From Phaeotremella fagi (taxonomy: Eukaryota; Basidiomycota; Tremellomycetes; Tremellales; Phaeotremellaceae), in the NCBI GenBank assembly GCA_001599715.1, contig BCHU01000007.1, positions 315,586 through 379,585 on the forward strand: DNA of 64,000 nucleotides. Direction: 5' to 3'. Of the stretch, positions 1-10,668 are shown piece after piece (the first letter of the stretch is position 1; each line of letters opens with the position of its first letter). Made by a program: the position numbers and the translations under genes. The notes under the pieces were generated by a model. It was not told the origin of the DNA and did not search any database. It worked only from the letters and a program-made list of their open reading frames with translations.

Positions 1-169
1 ACTAGCGAAAGAAGCTCATCCAGATCCTTACAGACGTAAGTTAGCTAACCTTCCCCGTTTTGGAATTATAGCTGATTTATGTTTAGCACCTATGTTCCCT
101 GATGGTACGAAGTGGTATGTTCTTTTACCTTACGTGAAACGAAACGGTGTATTGGATAAACTGACTTGA
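1..169 (+). CDS. 3' end of an unidentified protein gene (partial)
   Basis: An open frame runs from base 2 to a TGA at 167-169 and encodes the last 55 residues of a protein that starts left of the window. The tail reads like real coding sequence (for example PMFPDGTKWYVLLPYVK) but I do not recognise the family. A GT...AG pair at 36-71 with a CTAAC box could be a 36-nt in-frame intron; the frame stays open either way, so the sequence does not settle it. Confidence 0.5.
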   Translation, partial: LAKEAHPDPYRRKLANLPRFGIIADLCLAPMFPDGTKWYVLLPYVKRNGVLDKLT

Positions 170-515
170 ATTTTTGCGACATTTAGGGAGAGAAATATTC
201 CTGTGAGTGTTGTTTCTATTCAGCTTACTTTGAACGTATCTCGAAACGAAACATAAGCTGACCATCATACTCACCTTTAGCCAAGGATGTTCACCGAAGC
301 TGAGAAACATGATGCCCTCTCTGGACATTAATTTAGATTTATCTATGTGGGGTAAAGGGATAATTGTATAAAACATGAATGCATAGCATAACTGGAACTG
401 TGTCTGCATCATACGGAAAAGAGAGGAAAGAATGACAGTGTCCGTGCTGATTTGACGTTTCACACGAGTGAGTTACCATCAAATCATTTCTATTCTTTAC
501 AACCACCCATCGAAA
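170..515. other. intergenic
   Basis: This is the 3' flank of the partial gene and the promoter side of the first F-box-like gene. An open frame on the minus strand (125-463) has no recognisable motif and overlaps the end of the upstream gene, so I treat it as chance. Nothing else is seen. Confidence 0.4.
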
Positions 516-1496
516 ATGGATAATTCCAAGAGAATCGATCCTCTATCAATCCCAACCCCAAACCCAATGGCGACTCATCAACCGATACCCCCTGAAATCC
601 AAACACTCATCGCCAGCTACATCACCAACCCAACTGTCTCACTAATGCGGGTCTCACGAACTTTCCACGATTTAATCGGTCCAATCATCTACCACACGAT
701 CCCTTTACCAGTCAACGGTCAACCTTCAGCGTTCAAAGATGAAATGGCTCGAACGGAAGATACCAATATCGTTACTAGAAAATCGGGTTTGTTGAAGTAT
801 GTCAAAATTTTGGATGTGGTTTATCCAGAGAGGATCGTGGTTCCACGTAAATTCTCTTTAGTTGATGGATTGGAAACTATAAGAATCTATCCTGCCAATC
901 CGGATTCTTACAGCTCAGATCGTTGTCGTGATTTCCAATTAAAAAGATTGAAACGAGGGAAGGAGCTTAGTGTTACCTTTCGAAACTATGGGGTGAATTC
1001 GTCAATTGGCACGATCGATGCTAAAATTTCGCTTTTGGACCCGAAATCACTGGCTTTCGTCCTATCTGAAGACACCGAGACATTCTACTCTTTGAGATGG
1101 AGCTTCAATTACGGCGTAGATTTAACTATCGTATTCGAAACATCCTCATCAGGTGAGCGATTCACCATCCAAGAAGGACCACATTCTTCCTTTTTCGAAA
1201 GTCTCGGCCGCAATCTTGGTAAATTACCCTCAAACGGTATCATCGTCAATGCTGGATCAGTTTGGGATCAGTCAATGCTGAAAGAACATCAGAGAAATCT
1301 CAAACACGAAATTCAGGTTGACGAGTGGGATGAAAGGTTTATTCAGAACAGACATGAGAAGTCTTTACGAAAACGAATATTCTCCAAGCAAGAGAGAATC
1401 ACTTTTATGAGTATGGGTGAATGGGTTGATAAAGGTTTATGGAGAGGGGTTATGGATGAAGATGAAGTTAGACCATGGATGAAGAACGATGATTGA
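516..1496 (+). CDS. F-box-like protein, tandem paralogue 1 of 4
   Basis: Single-exon gene for 326 residues. The in-frame extension to 468 begins with GTG, so the first ATG, at 516 in a good context (CGAAAATGG), is taken as the start. The N-terminus has an F-box-like helix block, IPPEIQTLIASYI...VSRTFHDLIGPIIYHTI, as in proteins that link substrates to Skp1/cullin ubiquitin ligases. The middle is unrecognised. The C-terminus has a tail shared by all four paralogues: KQERITFMSMGEWVDKGLW followed by an acidic stretch and RPW. The F-box assignment rests on pattern alone; the Skp1 role is inferred. Confidence 0.7.
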   Translation: MDNSKRIDPLSIPTPNPMATHQPIPPEIQTLIASYITNPTVSLMRVSRTFHDLIGPIIYHTIPLPVNGQPSAFKDEMARTEDTNIVTRKSGLLKYVKILDVVYPERIVVPRKFSLVDGLETIRIYPANPDSYSSDRCRDFQLKRLKRGKELSVTFRNYGVNSSIGTIDAKISLLDPKSLAFVLSEDTETFYSLRWSFNYGVDLTIVFETSSSGERFTIQEGPHSSFFESLGRNLGKLPSNGIIVNAGSVWDQSMLKEHQRNLKHEIQVDEWDERFIQNRHEKSLRKRIFSKQERITFMSMGEWVDKGLWRGVMDEDEVRPWMKNDD

Positions 1497-1917
1497 GATA
1501 TGGCGATAAATGAGGCAGTTAGACCGTGAAGAATGACCAGAGTGATGAGAAGGATGAATATGATGGTAAATTCAATATCAGAGGGTGTCATGGGGAGAAG
1601 GATATGCTGTATCAAGTTGAATCAAGTTCATATGTTTATATCTGTAGCGTTCTGCCTTGTCAATAAAATGTGAATAGATTTCGAATGTACGAGTACTTTG
1701 TTCGACCAAACCGCCTGATCATGAAGTGGTGAGTGAAACACCACAGCAAAGTTGGAATTTGTGAAACTCTTCCATCGTCTCTCATACCCACACCATGTAT
1801 GATCCTTTAGGCATTATCCATTATCAATTTCATCAACTTTCCTTTGTCACTTTTACTTTTAACACAACCACACCTTCACCGAAAATATCCAGATCAGCAT
1901 CAAGAACGAATACAACA
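1497..1917. other. intergenic
   Basis: Spacer between paralogues 1 and 2. It contains an in-frame upstream ATG for gene 2 at 1795, which I reject as the start. It also has a GTACGAGTAC-like palindrome near 1686. No other feature is seen. Confidence 0.4.
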
Positions 1918-2943
1918 ATGGTACTCACTGATACAGAACCCAAATCATTGCCTTCCGAAATCCAAAATCTAATCGCTACTTTCATCAATGATCCAGATCC
2001 ATCATTGGTGCGAGTCTCCGAAATATTTCATGATACTATCGGCAAGAGGTTATATCGTTCGATCAAGTTTTCAACTCAACAAAGGTTCTCGCCTTTCTAC
2101 GATGGTATGATATCAAACAACGGTGAATCTTGTGAAATCGAATGTCCCAATTCATCAGCATCATCACGAAAATCGGCTGTACTGAAATACGTCAAAAATC
2201 TTGATTTGTTCTATACAGGTGACGAACTTCCATCAAATATGTACAACATGTCAAATCTAGAAAATCTTCGTATCTACCCAGCAGACGATTGGTATCCTGC
2301 TTACCGAGGATTCAAAGACTCTTCCAAGATCGACCTTGACATGTCTAATGTCACTCTCACCATTCGCGATTTCCCCCTTCACAGTGTCGACCGCAAAAGA
2401 TTCTGTCGATTGGTTGTTGGTTCCCCCAAAAAAATGGTTCTGGTGTTGACCGAAAATAGTAGTCATTATGATTCGAGGCTCGCCGGGGATGTCCTCATTG
2501 ATTTTCTAATACATTTCAAGGATCAAGGCTCGACTGAACATGTTACGGTAGCCTTTTTGGCTGATGGACTTGACGACTGTATATGGTTCAGAAATGGACT
2601 TGAGGAACGTGAGAATTATTTTGATACTTTGGGGAAGAGTCTTGCCAGGTTACACCTCACGGTCAATTTCATCAACGTTGGAATGCTTAGCATCTCCGGT
2701 GAACTGCCATTAGGCATTAAATGGGATGAGAAGGAGCAACAAGACATCATCGAAGGTATCCTAAAGAATGGTATGAAATTACATATATCTATCGATGCGG
2801 TCAATCTTGATGCTGAGATTGAGCATTCGATTTGGGAACGTCAACAGAAGACTAAGTTCATGACTATGAAGGAATGGGTTGATCAAGGTCTTTGGGAAGG
2901 AGTCCTCGAAAAGCATGAGGTTGAACTGTGGTTGGAAGAATGA
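1918..2943 (+). CDS. F-box-like protein, tandem paralogue 2 of 4
   Basis: Single-exon gene for 341 residues. The ATG at 1918 (ACAACAATGG) is preferred over the in-frame ATG at 1795 because it places LPSEIQNLIATFI at the same distance from the N-terminus as in the neighbours. It is closest to paralogue 3: both share an FSPFYDGMI segment, SRKSxxLKYVKNL, and MSNLxxxRI. The C-terminal tail is KTKFMTMKEWVDQGLW. No intron is seen. Function is inferred from the F-box-like N-terminus only. Confidence 0.7.
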   Translation: MVLTDTEPKSLPSEIQNLIATFINDPDPSLVRVSEIFHDTIGKRLYRSIKFSTQQRFSPFYDGMISNNGESCEIECPNSSASSRKSAVLKYVKNLDLFYTGDELPSNMYNMSNLENLRIYPADDWYPAYRGFKDSSKIDLDMSNVTLTIRDFPLHSVDRKRFCRLVVGSPKKMVLVLTENSSHYDSRLAGDVLIDFLIHFKDQGSTEHVTVAFLADGLDDCIWFRNGLEERENYFDTLGKSLARLHLTVNFINVGMLSISGELPLGIKWDEKEQQDIIEGILKNGMKLHISIDAVNLDAEIEHSIWERQQKTKFMTMKEWVDQGLWEGVLEKHEVELWLEE

Positions 2944-3182
2944 TAGGGTTTGATTGGGGTTAGGCTGATAAAGTGGACGTAGTAGCTTGTACGATGAGCA
3001 AGATAGTTTGTACAGTATTGATAGAGTACAGTAGATCGTGCCATGACCACTGACAGCGTAACGATGTTTCACGTCGTGTTTCATCAGTTAGTTACCTTGC
3101 TCAATCAATCGTTCCTCTTCTTCTCTATCCAATTTCATCTCAATCCAATAAATAGATAGAAACCACCCAATCGGCGTCAAAG

Positions 3183-4259
3183 ATGCCCACAAAAATATCG
3201 TCTACCAGTGCCGGTACTGGATCCAAATCATTACCACCAGAAGTCCAATGTCTGATCGCAGCTTTCATCACAAAACCTGATCCATCATTGATGCGAGTTT
3301 CCCAATCATTCCACGATACCATTGGTCAAACATTATATTACTCCATCGATTTGTCAACTGAAGATCAGTTCTCACCATTCTATGATGGTATGATCACTCC
3401 TAAAAACGGTAAATCATTTAAAGTCAAAGTTTCACCATCATCCCGAAAATCAAGATTGTTGAAATACGTTAAAAACCTTCGTATCATTTACTCCGGGGAT
3501 GATCTCCCACCTAACGTCGCTCAAATGTCTAATCTCAAGAGTATCCGAATTTGTCCCACAGATACAAGTGATTATCCGTTTTATCGCGACGTTGATGACT
3601 TCTCAAAAATCAACATTGACATGTCGAACATCAACCTTACCATCCGAGAAATTCCTATTCACGACAACGTTGGAAAAGATTTTTGGAAATTGACTGTTCG
3701 ACCTCCGAGAACTTTGACTCTTGTGTTTTCCCAAATCTTGGGACTATTTGACGGAATGCCAGCTGGTGATGCTCTCATGAAATTTCTAGAGAATTTCGAT
3801 GATATGGGTATCACTGAACAAGTCACCATCATTCTCAAAACTACTGAACCTCATGATTGTATCTGGTTGAAATCAGACACGAGACAAAACCTTTCTTACT
3901 TCAAATCGTTGGGGAGACTCATTGCGGCTTCGAAATTTTCGGTCACTTTCGTCGGTTTTGGTAGTATCGATCTGAAAGGTTCTACAGATGTCTTTATCGA
4001 TTGGGATGAATTCAAATATCAGAAAGTCGTTGAAACTGCTTTGAAAAGTGGTGTTAAAGAACGGTTACAATCATTGGTCAAGGCAGATACGACCTCTTCT
4101 ACCGAAAACAAAGATTTGATCAAGAACCGACAAGAACAGATTAAATTCATGCACATGATGGATTGGGCTGTTGATGAACCTCCACCTGACGTTTTCGATA
4201 TGGATGAAGTCTTGCCGTGGATTGAAATGATGGAGAAAATCATGGAAGAAAGCTCATAA
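3183..4259 (+). CDS. F-box-like protein, tandem paralogue 3 of 4
   Basis: Single-exon gene for 358 residues, starting at ATG 3183. The F-box-like block is LPPEVQCLIAAFI...VSQSFHDTIGQTLYYSI. The middle is strongly similar to paralogue 2. The C-terminal tail begins EQIKFMHMMDWAV but the following segment (DEPPPDVFDMDEVLPWIEMMEK) differs from the GLWxGV form of paralogues 1 and 2 and extends further. The spacer to paralogue 2 is only 239 bp. Function is inferred. Confidence 0.7.
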   Translation: MPTKISSTSAGTGSKSLPPEVQCLIAAFITKPDPSLMRVSQSFHDTIGQTLYYSIDLSTEDQFSPFYDGMITPKNGKSFKVKVSPSSRKSRLLKYVKNLRIIYSGDDLPPNVAQMSNLKSIRICPTDTSDYPFYRDVDDFSKINIDMSNINLTIREIPIHDNVGKDFWKLTVRPPRTLTLVFSQILGLFDGMPAGDALMKFLENFDDMGITEQVTIILKTTEPHDCIWLKSDTRQNLSYFKSLGRLIAASKFSVTFVGFGSIDLKGSTDVFIDWDEFKYQKVVETALKSGVKERLQSLVKADTTSSTENKDLIKNRQEQIKFMHMMDWAVDEPPPDVFDMDEVLPWIEMMEKIMEESS

Positions 4260-4773
4260 TTGGATTGGAATGGATACATACAGCAGCTGGGTAAATAGGT
4301 AGCTAGATATTGTAGCTGTCAGGCATTCTGAAGTTTTGTAGTACGAGTACACCCTACTCTCTCTGCTCATTACATCATGTACTTTCGTAGTCTGCATATG
4401 TTGTGTTGCATTGCAAACTACTACTGAGACCAATGGTCGTAGCTCATTTATCAGTGCTGCGTTACTTTCTGAGCGTCGAGTGTAAGGGTTGTGGAAAGGG
4501 GTTGGTTAAACCATGATCTCAGAAACAAAATTTGGAGAAGGGTGTACGAAGTACAGTAGCTTGTCAGCTTGACGAAGGAATGCGTTGGTTCGTCGTGATA
4601 CCCCTACATACATTCGTTGAGGTTTATGACAGATCGAGTTATCTTTACGACTCATTCTCCAATTCCAGTGCATATATGATTTAATGGCGCCGGTCAAAAC
4701 GCGTCCTACGTAACAAACATTCTACAATCTCAACATCCATCTCATTCCACATCCGTGTTCACAGAACCACGGC
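4260..4773. other. intergenic
   Basis: Spacer between paralogues 3 and 4, with TACGAGTACA and GTACAGTA words but no open frame with support. Nothing else is seen. Confidence 0.4.
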
Positions 4774-5837
4774 ATGCCACCTAAAAAGAAGAAAAGCAAG
4801 GTCGCTACAGAGCCTCAAGATGTACCCTCGAAAATCTCAATCCCTCCAGAAATACAGGCTCGTATTTTGTCCTTCATCGATAAACCTTCTCCATCATTGA
4901 TGACAGTATCTCGAGGCTTTTATGATATCTTAGGTCCAATCATCTATCACAACATATCTCTACCTCGTCCTAAAAACCGTCACCATTTGAAGATCAGAGT
5001 GTTTGGTTTGTTCCCCAAAAACCTCGTCGAGAAGGTACGACAATGGTCATTTGTTTTCCTTCAGATCCCCCACCTACCCGGAAAACAGCTTTACTCAATC
5101 ATGTCAAAATTCTTGACATGAAATACACGAGTACGATCAGTTTCCCACCGAACTTGTCAGCATTGCAGAAATTGGACTGTATTAGAATACGTCCAGCATC
5201 CGAAGAATCTTATCATCTGAATTCGTCAGCTCGATATACCTTCCTCAACATGGAACTGAGTCCGTCCAAAATTACCTTCGTCATCAGAGATCTACCGTTA
5301 TGTCTAGACTTTCAATCAAATTTCATGTCTCGAGTTTCAAGATTTTCGCCCAAGAAAATGGTGTTCGTTGTGAATGACAGTGATACGAGATACAATGGGA
5401 AATCGGATAACTTACCTATCTTCGATTATTTCACGGACTTCAGCTTGGGTTATTCTGAACACGCAACTCTACTGTTTTTGACTTCATCACCCAAAATACA
5501 ATTCTTATTCACAAACGTCGATCATAAACGGTATTTCGTTCGATGGGGGGAGATCTTGTCCAAATCCAAAATCAAAATCACTTTCGTTAATGCTGGTGCG
5601 GTCGATAAGGTTGCTCGTAAAACTTGGGATAATGGTAAAATGCAAGATGAATATGAGACTCTGGTTAGGGATCAATTGTCGGGATCTATGAAAGAGAATG
5701 GTAAAAAGAAGAAGGATATTGAGAAACGACAGGAGGAGATAAAATTCTTGAATATGAGGAAATGGATTGGTGACGGATCGTGGAAAGGTGTTTTGAACGA
5801 GGATGAGTTGGGTCCATGGGAATTGGAGGCAGAGTAG
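4774..5837 (+). CDS. F-box-like protein, tandem paralogue 4 of 4 (one intron)
   Basis: Predicted join 4774-5005, 5065-5837, 334 residues. The two halves lie in different frames. A 59-nt intron (GTTTGT...TTCAG) restores the family pattern: KIRVFDPPPTRKTALLNHVK aligns with the KVKVSPSSRKSRLLKYVK segment of paralogue 3. The N-terminus is lysine-rich (MPPKKKKSK), a possible nuclear signal, followed by IPPEIQARILSFI. The tail is EEIKFLNMRKWIGDGSW...GPW. It is the only one of the four with an intron. Confidence 0.68.
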
Positions 5838-6171
5838 AGTGATCTGTTACATTTCATCACTTGAGGTATCTAATTTAACGAAATTCAACGATGTACTTAT
5901 GAATAGAAATTGGACGGTGTCGACAACACCGAATGGTCACTATAGTTCCAATCATTTTAAGAAGATATCGCAGTGTAAGGCCTTCCATCATGCCTAATTA
6001 AAGCGAAAACAAAATGCATTATTCCAAATTTACAACAAAACAACAAAAAGAACCCAAAAATTTAGAAGAATATTCTTAGCGAAGTCCAAATCGACTGTTG
6101 TTTCCTCTTGACTTTTGAACTATCCCGTCAAGATTTACACATATCCGTCAACTCATTTCACAAATTCATAA
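5838..6171. other. intergenic, A-rich promoter side
   Basis: A/C-rich stretches such as ACAAAACAACAAAAAG near 6032 precede the next gene. No feature is recognised. Confidence 0.35.
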
Positions 6172-6944
6172 ATGCCCAACAATCGCGACAGACCAAGGAC
6201 TGAAGCGAGAACATCTTGTAAGTTGATTGCAATTACATATCCCACTGTCACTCATACTTCAATCAAGTCGACCGAATAAGACCAGCAAGAGGAAGAGGGT
6301 CAGAACAGTCTTTTCGATCCATCCGCAGAGAGTCCTTGGAATCAGTAAACCGTCGAGCCTCAGTACAACGAATCCCATTAGGCGAACGTCGCCGTGAAAC
6401 GAATCAATATCCACCCATGATTGTCCGAGGAAGAGGAACAGGAAGAGATTATTCCAGCTCACGTTCATCTTTCAGTACATCTCCAATGTCTCGATCACGT
6501 TCACAATCTCGTCAAGGAATGGAACGACGGGGTTTAAGAACGACGGCTCAAGCGAGATCACGAAATTCACGTCCTCCGTTTACTAGATCTAGTACTCAGA
6601 GCAGTGAGGAGTCACCTGGTAGAGCATGGTCACGAAGATGGCGTGAAGCTAGTGCTGCTGCTCAAAGACATCAGGCTGCTTTACAACGCGAGATGTCAAG
6701 AGGTCGAAATGATTCAAGACGTTCACGACGGGTTGGTGCGAGAACCACTGTGGTTGATGGAATCAATGATTCTGAAAGAACTATTACTGGATTGAGTGGT
6801 TATTCTTCTGATGAAGGTTCTCAGAATCGTGGAGCTCACATTTATCAGACTAGAGGTGATAGTCCTTCTGATCAATCTCAGGAGTTCTATTCAGGGGCTC
6901 CGTCTTCAACTCGACGATACGAGAGGGGTAGGCGAGGGTATTGA
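6172..6944 (+). CDS. Arg/Ser-rich low-complexity protein, paralogue 1 of 3
   Basis: Predicted join 6172-6217, 6268-6944, 240 residues. The first exon is only 46 nt (MPNNRDRPRTEARTS plus one base) and the phase-1 intron (50 nt, GTAAGT...AAG) joins to FDRIRPARGRGSEQ. The protein is dominated by R, S and G with RS pairs (SRSRSQSR) and has no folded-domain motif that I recognise. The next two genes have the same layout: tiny first exon, phase-1 intron at codon 16-17, RS-rich body. RS-rich proteins often act in RNA processing, but nothing here proves that. Confidence 0.6.
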
Positions 6945-7375
6945 TTCATCGTAAACGTATGTATGTACTGTATATAATCCGGATGTACGTAACAGTAGGG
7001 ATCTATATATATCTTTGAAATCAAGTTTGAAAAACTTCTAGCCAGGGTGCTCATGCCATTCAACTTGTCATTCTAAACTGATTCTCTGGCCCTCAGTTCT
7101 TCCAGAACAATTCCAAAGAAAGACTTCTATGATAGTGATCTTGTCAGAATCATCATCACCTTCCAAACTACAGTTTATGGTCTTCTAGCTTGAAATCAGG
7201 TTCCTTCATATGCCGATATTCGCTTATCGCTCGACAGAGACTTCTCGCTCCACCTGCAATGTGTTTCCAAACGAAGACCATAAGAGATGTTTATATTTAC
7301 TACATTAAACTGTTAGCTCCAGTCAAGTTTGTTGATTTTTCAAGAGATTTCTTGTTGTTTCGGATTACCATTATC
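6945..7375. other. intergenic
   Basis: Spacer between RS-rich genes 1 and 2. The open frame continues upstream of the chosen ATG to 7190 but lacks RS composition. No other feature is seen. Confidence 0.35.
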
Positions 7376-8848
7376 ATGTCAGGCCGTTATAGATACACAA
7401 GAGGACGATCGTCCTCAAGCGGTGAGTCTACTTTGATCCAATACTTGCATGCCACTTATAAAGTCTCAGACGATGAAAGACATCCACGACGTCTGAGAAG
7501 AGATGATATTAGAGGTAGAAGTCCCCGCCACTCGCCTTCACAACCGCGTTCCAGTTTTCGAAGAGACTCTTTCAAAGCAGCCGAACGTCGAGCTCTCAGT
7601 CGAACCACTCCACGGTCAGAAACCTTTCCAAGATCCGATGACTATTACGATCGAAACAGCCGACATTCATCTTCTAGATCTCGTGGAAGAGACGATGATT
7701 ATCACCGAGGTCATCGAGGTTCTAGACGACGTTCACCAGAACCTTCTTCCTCCAGAGCTGGTGAATCTTCAAAACCTTATCGTCAGGAAAGTTTTTCAAG
7801 GGCTAGATATCCTACAGAAGAACCGGGTGTTCTTAGACGTTCAACCCTACCTTCGGAGGTAGGCTCAGGATCAAAATCAAGAGGGATCAAACCAATTCTA
7901 ATTTCGAGAGACAGCGACGAAAGATACAGACAAGTCGATTATCGCTCTCCTTCTCGAAGTGGCAGTCGTAGGGGTTACAGGGAAATACAATCTCCAACTA
8001 CTGATTATAGACAGTCTCCACTATCAGGACGACGCTCACCCTCAACCCAGTATAGATCAGGTGAAGGCTATCGATCACCTATCAAGGCTTCTCATGCTAG
8101 CAGCAGTCGTTACCTTGCCCGTCCAGCCAGTAGAGAAAGGAAATCGAGTAGGAGAACTCAATCAGTCGATTCTCACGAAACACTGAAAAGAAAGCCACTA
8201 GTCTTACAACCTTCTAGGGCTGATGAATACGATCATTACGACAGTCCAAGAAGAGGTTCTCGAGAAAGATATCGATCAAGAGAAGGAGAAGGTTCACGGT
8301 CTAGAATCCCGACTAGCTCAAGAAGAGATTATACTCCAGAAAATCATCCAAGAGACCCGTACTCTTCTAGAGATAGGGGTAGACGTCCAGATGAAGTTCC
8401 AATAACCAGTAGAGCTCGGAGATATACGGAAGATCGAGAGGTTAGCAGTGGAAGACCACCAGTCACTCGCTATGAAGATAAAGATGGAGAGACCATCAGA
8501 AGTCCAACCAGAAACGACCAAAGAGTATCATATTCACCTTTGAGAAGAACTGGAAGTTACGAAAGAGTCTCTTCGGCCAGTAGTTTTCGTCCAAATACCG
8601 ATGATCCAGAGTACCGAGATAACGACAGAAGACGATCGGGAAACTATTCCTCATCAGCAACTCGCTCAGAAGATGATCCACCACTCGGAACCACGACCAC
8701 AGTTTATACTGTTATTCCCGTAAGAACACGAACGGAAGGCAATCCGGGATATAGAGTCTCTCGTCAAAGTCCTCGGGGAAGAAGAGGAGAAGGAAGTCTG
8801 GATCGTCGACCTGATGATTATACCGAAAAGAAACGAGACAGAAAATGA
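7376..8848 (+). CDS. Arg/Ser-rich low-complexity protein, paralogue 2 of 3
   Basis: Predicted join 7376-7421, 7470-8848, 474 residues. The ATG at 7376 starts MSGRYRYTRGRSSSS. A GTGAGT...CTCAG pair defines a 48-nt phase-1 intron; its length is a multiple of three and it has no stop, so it could be retained without breaking the frame. I splice it because both neighbours have an intron at the same codon. The body is rich in R, S, D, Y and P, with RSPxR and SRSR words and a Y/R-rich C-terminus. It looks intrinsically disordered. No domain is recognised. Confidence 0.6.
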   Translation: MSGRYRYTRGRSSSSGESTLIQYLHATYKVSDDERHPRRLRRDDIRGRSPRHSPSQPRSSFRRDSFKAAERRALSRTTPRSETFPRSDDYYDRNSRHSSSRSRGRDDDYHRGHRGSRRRSPEPSSSRAGESSKPYRQESFSRARYPTEEPGVLRRSTLPSEVGSGSKSRGIKPILISRDSDERYRQVDYRSPSRSGSRRGYREIQSPTTDYRQSPLSGRRSPSTQYRSGEGYRSPIKASHASSSRYLARPASRERKSSRRTQSVDSHETLKRKPLVLQPSRADEYDHYDSPRRGSRERYRSREGEGSRSRIPTSSRRDYTPENHPRDPYSSRDRGRRPDEVPITSRARRYTEDREVSSGRPPVTRYEDKDGETIRSPTRNDQRVSYSPLRRTGSYERVSSASSFRPNTDDPEYRDNDRRRSGNYSSSATRSEDDPPLGTTTTVYTVIPVRTRTEGNPGYRVSRQSPRGRRGEGSLDRRPDDYTEKKRDRK

Positions 8849-9473
8849 TTGTGGAGTAGGTTAAAGAAAATCCTCGGTTGGAGATTAGGCTATGATATGA
8901 AAACGAAGGAAGGCTCATTTGTTGATAACACATTCTCATACTATTATTTTTTTTCTGATGTCAATATGAAATGCATAAGCTGAAAGTCCCCGAAAGATTT
9001 CAAAGCGCTCCGCACCGGATGCAAAAACTCTGACAGTGTTAGTGTTTCTGTGATAAATGTTGCATAGTCCCAGGACCAGTTCCAGAATCAGTAATGTCCG
9101 AAACTGCATTTCTCCGGATGCTTAACTTCGTTTTTGTCTCCGAGAGAAGACCACGTATCGGGTCCAGTACGGTAGTTTAAGGATCTCCATGGTGTCGGCT
9201 TTCACCTTTTTCGGACACCTTATTCCCTTTCATTCGCCTTTCATGTCGGTGAATAGTAAACCTAATTCCGTTTCTTATCGGTTTGTAGTCTTCTAGTGGT
9301 GTGTAGCTGAAGTCCCAATGGCGACAGCTCCATGAAGAAGGAGGACTTCTGATGGAAGTCTCTACACTTGGAGTTGTATAACATACCATCGAATGAACAC
9401 GCAACCTCTCATTCTTTCTCCATGTCAGACTATTATCTGATTGTTCCCTCACGTCCTTTACCCATCAATCAAC
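8849..9473. other. intergenic
   Basis: A 625-bp spacer. A 91-codon minus-strand frame (9177-9452) has no motif and is rejected. Nothing else is seen. Confidence 0.35.
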
Positions 9474-10668
9474 ATGTCCGATCCTCATCGTGTACATTTC
9501 CACGACAACGAGTCATCTTCCAGTAAGTCAAAGAACTAGTTATGTATCTCTGACATTTACCTCAGGCGGCGAAAGAAGTCGAACTCCATATCGATCCAGT
9601 CACAAAAGATCATCAACTCCTCATCCAAAGAAGAAAATCGATCCCAGCATTTACGCTGATAAGTTTTTCAAAGCTTGTTACCGTCCCAAACCGATCGTTC
9701 ATCAGCCCAACCCGCCTCGACAAGAAGAACCATATGAATCCATAGGTGATAGGTGGGAAAACCACGTTGATAGAGGTCGACCATCGAGACGATATATAGA
9801 CTCTTCAGGTAGCCCCTCCTATAATGGTGAATCCAGTAGAGGTAATATAGAAATGAGAGGTGATGGGTATTCATATGAGGATGATGTAGAACCTATACGA
9901 GAGAGGTTAATATGCAGTCACTCCCAAGATGGTCGGTACGACGATTCGGATGACGACGATAATTCATCCGAATCCAGTAGGGGAAGATCTAGAAGACCCA
10001 GATCGACTTATCCAGGTAGCGCACGTATACCTTGGAGACCACCCATCGAAGACTATGTATACTCCGATTCGGCAGACCATTTCAGAAGATCTTATAGTAT
10101 AGAAAGTAAAGGGAAAGGTAAAGCTAGAGAGGTGCTGGATTCTAGAGAAGATATGTCTCAGGTATCATACGAAAGGCTTCGACCAAGAAGTCCAGGTGGT
10201 GATCAATCAGAAGATCGCTCTTTACACGATTCGAAAAATGGTGAATGCAGCCGAGGAAATGGTGAAAAAGTTGATCAATCGAGTTCATCATACGAAAAAT
10301 CTAGGGGTTTTCCTTCCCCTTTGAGAAGTAGTGAATCCCGTCCGCGGACTGGAAACACAGATTACTCAGCTGGTTTTCCTCAGATAGTTCAAGAGAGAAG
10401 TTCAAAGCAAGTCGGTCCCAAAGAACCTGAAGATAGTCATCGATCTGGTTATTCATCTCATCCCCATGCTCGTCCCGGTTTATCTCAACGTGATCCCCCT
10501 CAATATCAAGGTGGAAGAAGGTATGAGGAGGATAGGCGATCGGAATATGAATCTTATGCATCTAACAGATCTGATATGTCTTGCGATGGGGCTTATTTTC
10601 TCGAGGTTGCTGCTACCAAGAGTGGAAAGCGAAGACCTAGACAACTACCTAGGTCGCTGTTTTATTAG
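9474..10668 (+). CDS. Arg/Ser-rich low-complexity protein, paralogue 3 of 3
   Basis: Predicted join 9474-9522, 9566-10668, 383 residues. The first exon is 49 nt (MSDPHRVHFHDNESSS plus one base) and a 43-nt phase-1 intron joins to SGERSRTPYRSSHKRSS. A short segment, IDPSIYADKFFKACYRPKP, is less biased than the rest and may be a binding motif. The remainder is S/R/D/E-rich with a run of acidic residues (YDDSDDDDNSSESS). Family membership is argued from intron position and composition, not from alignable sequence. Confidence 0.6.

Noticed and set aside
36..71. Possible 36-nt intron in the partial gene
   Set aside because: Splice signals are good but the frame is open without splicing and the family is unknown; left undecided.
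468..515. N-terminal extension of F-box-like gene 1
   Set aside because: It begins with GTG, which is not a normal nuclear start; the first ATG is at 516 and fits the family.
1795..1917. In-frame upstream ATG of F-box-like gene 2
   Set aside because: It adds 41 residues not seen in the paralogues, while ATG 1918 has the better context and matches the family start.
9177..9452. 91-codon minus-strand frame between RS-rich genes
   Set aside because: No motif, no neighbouring support, and length within chance for this base composition.
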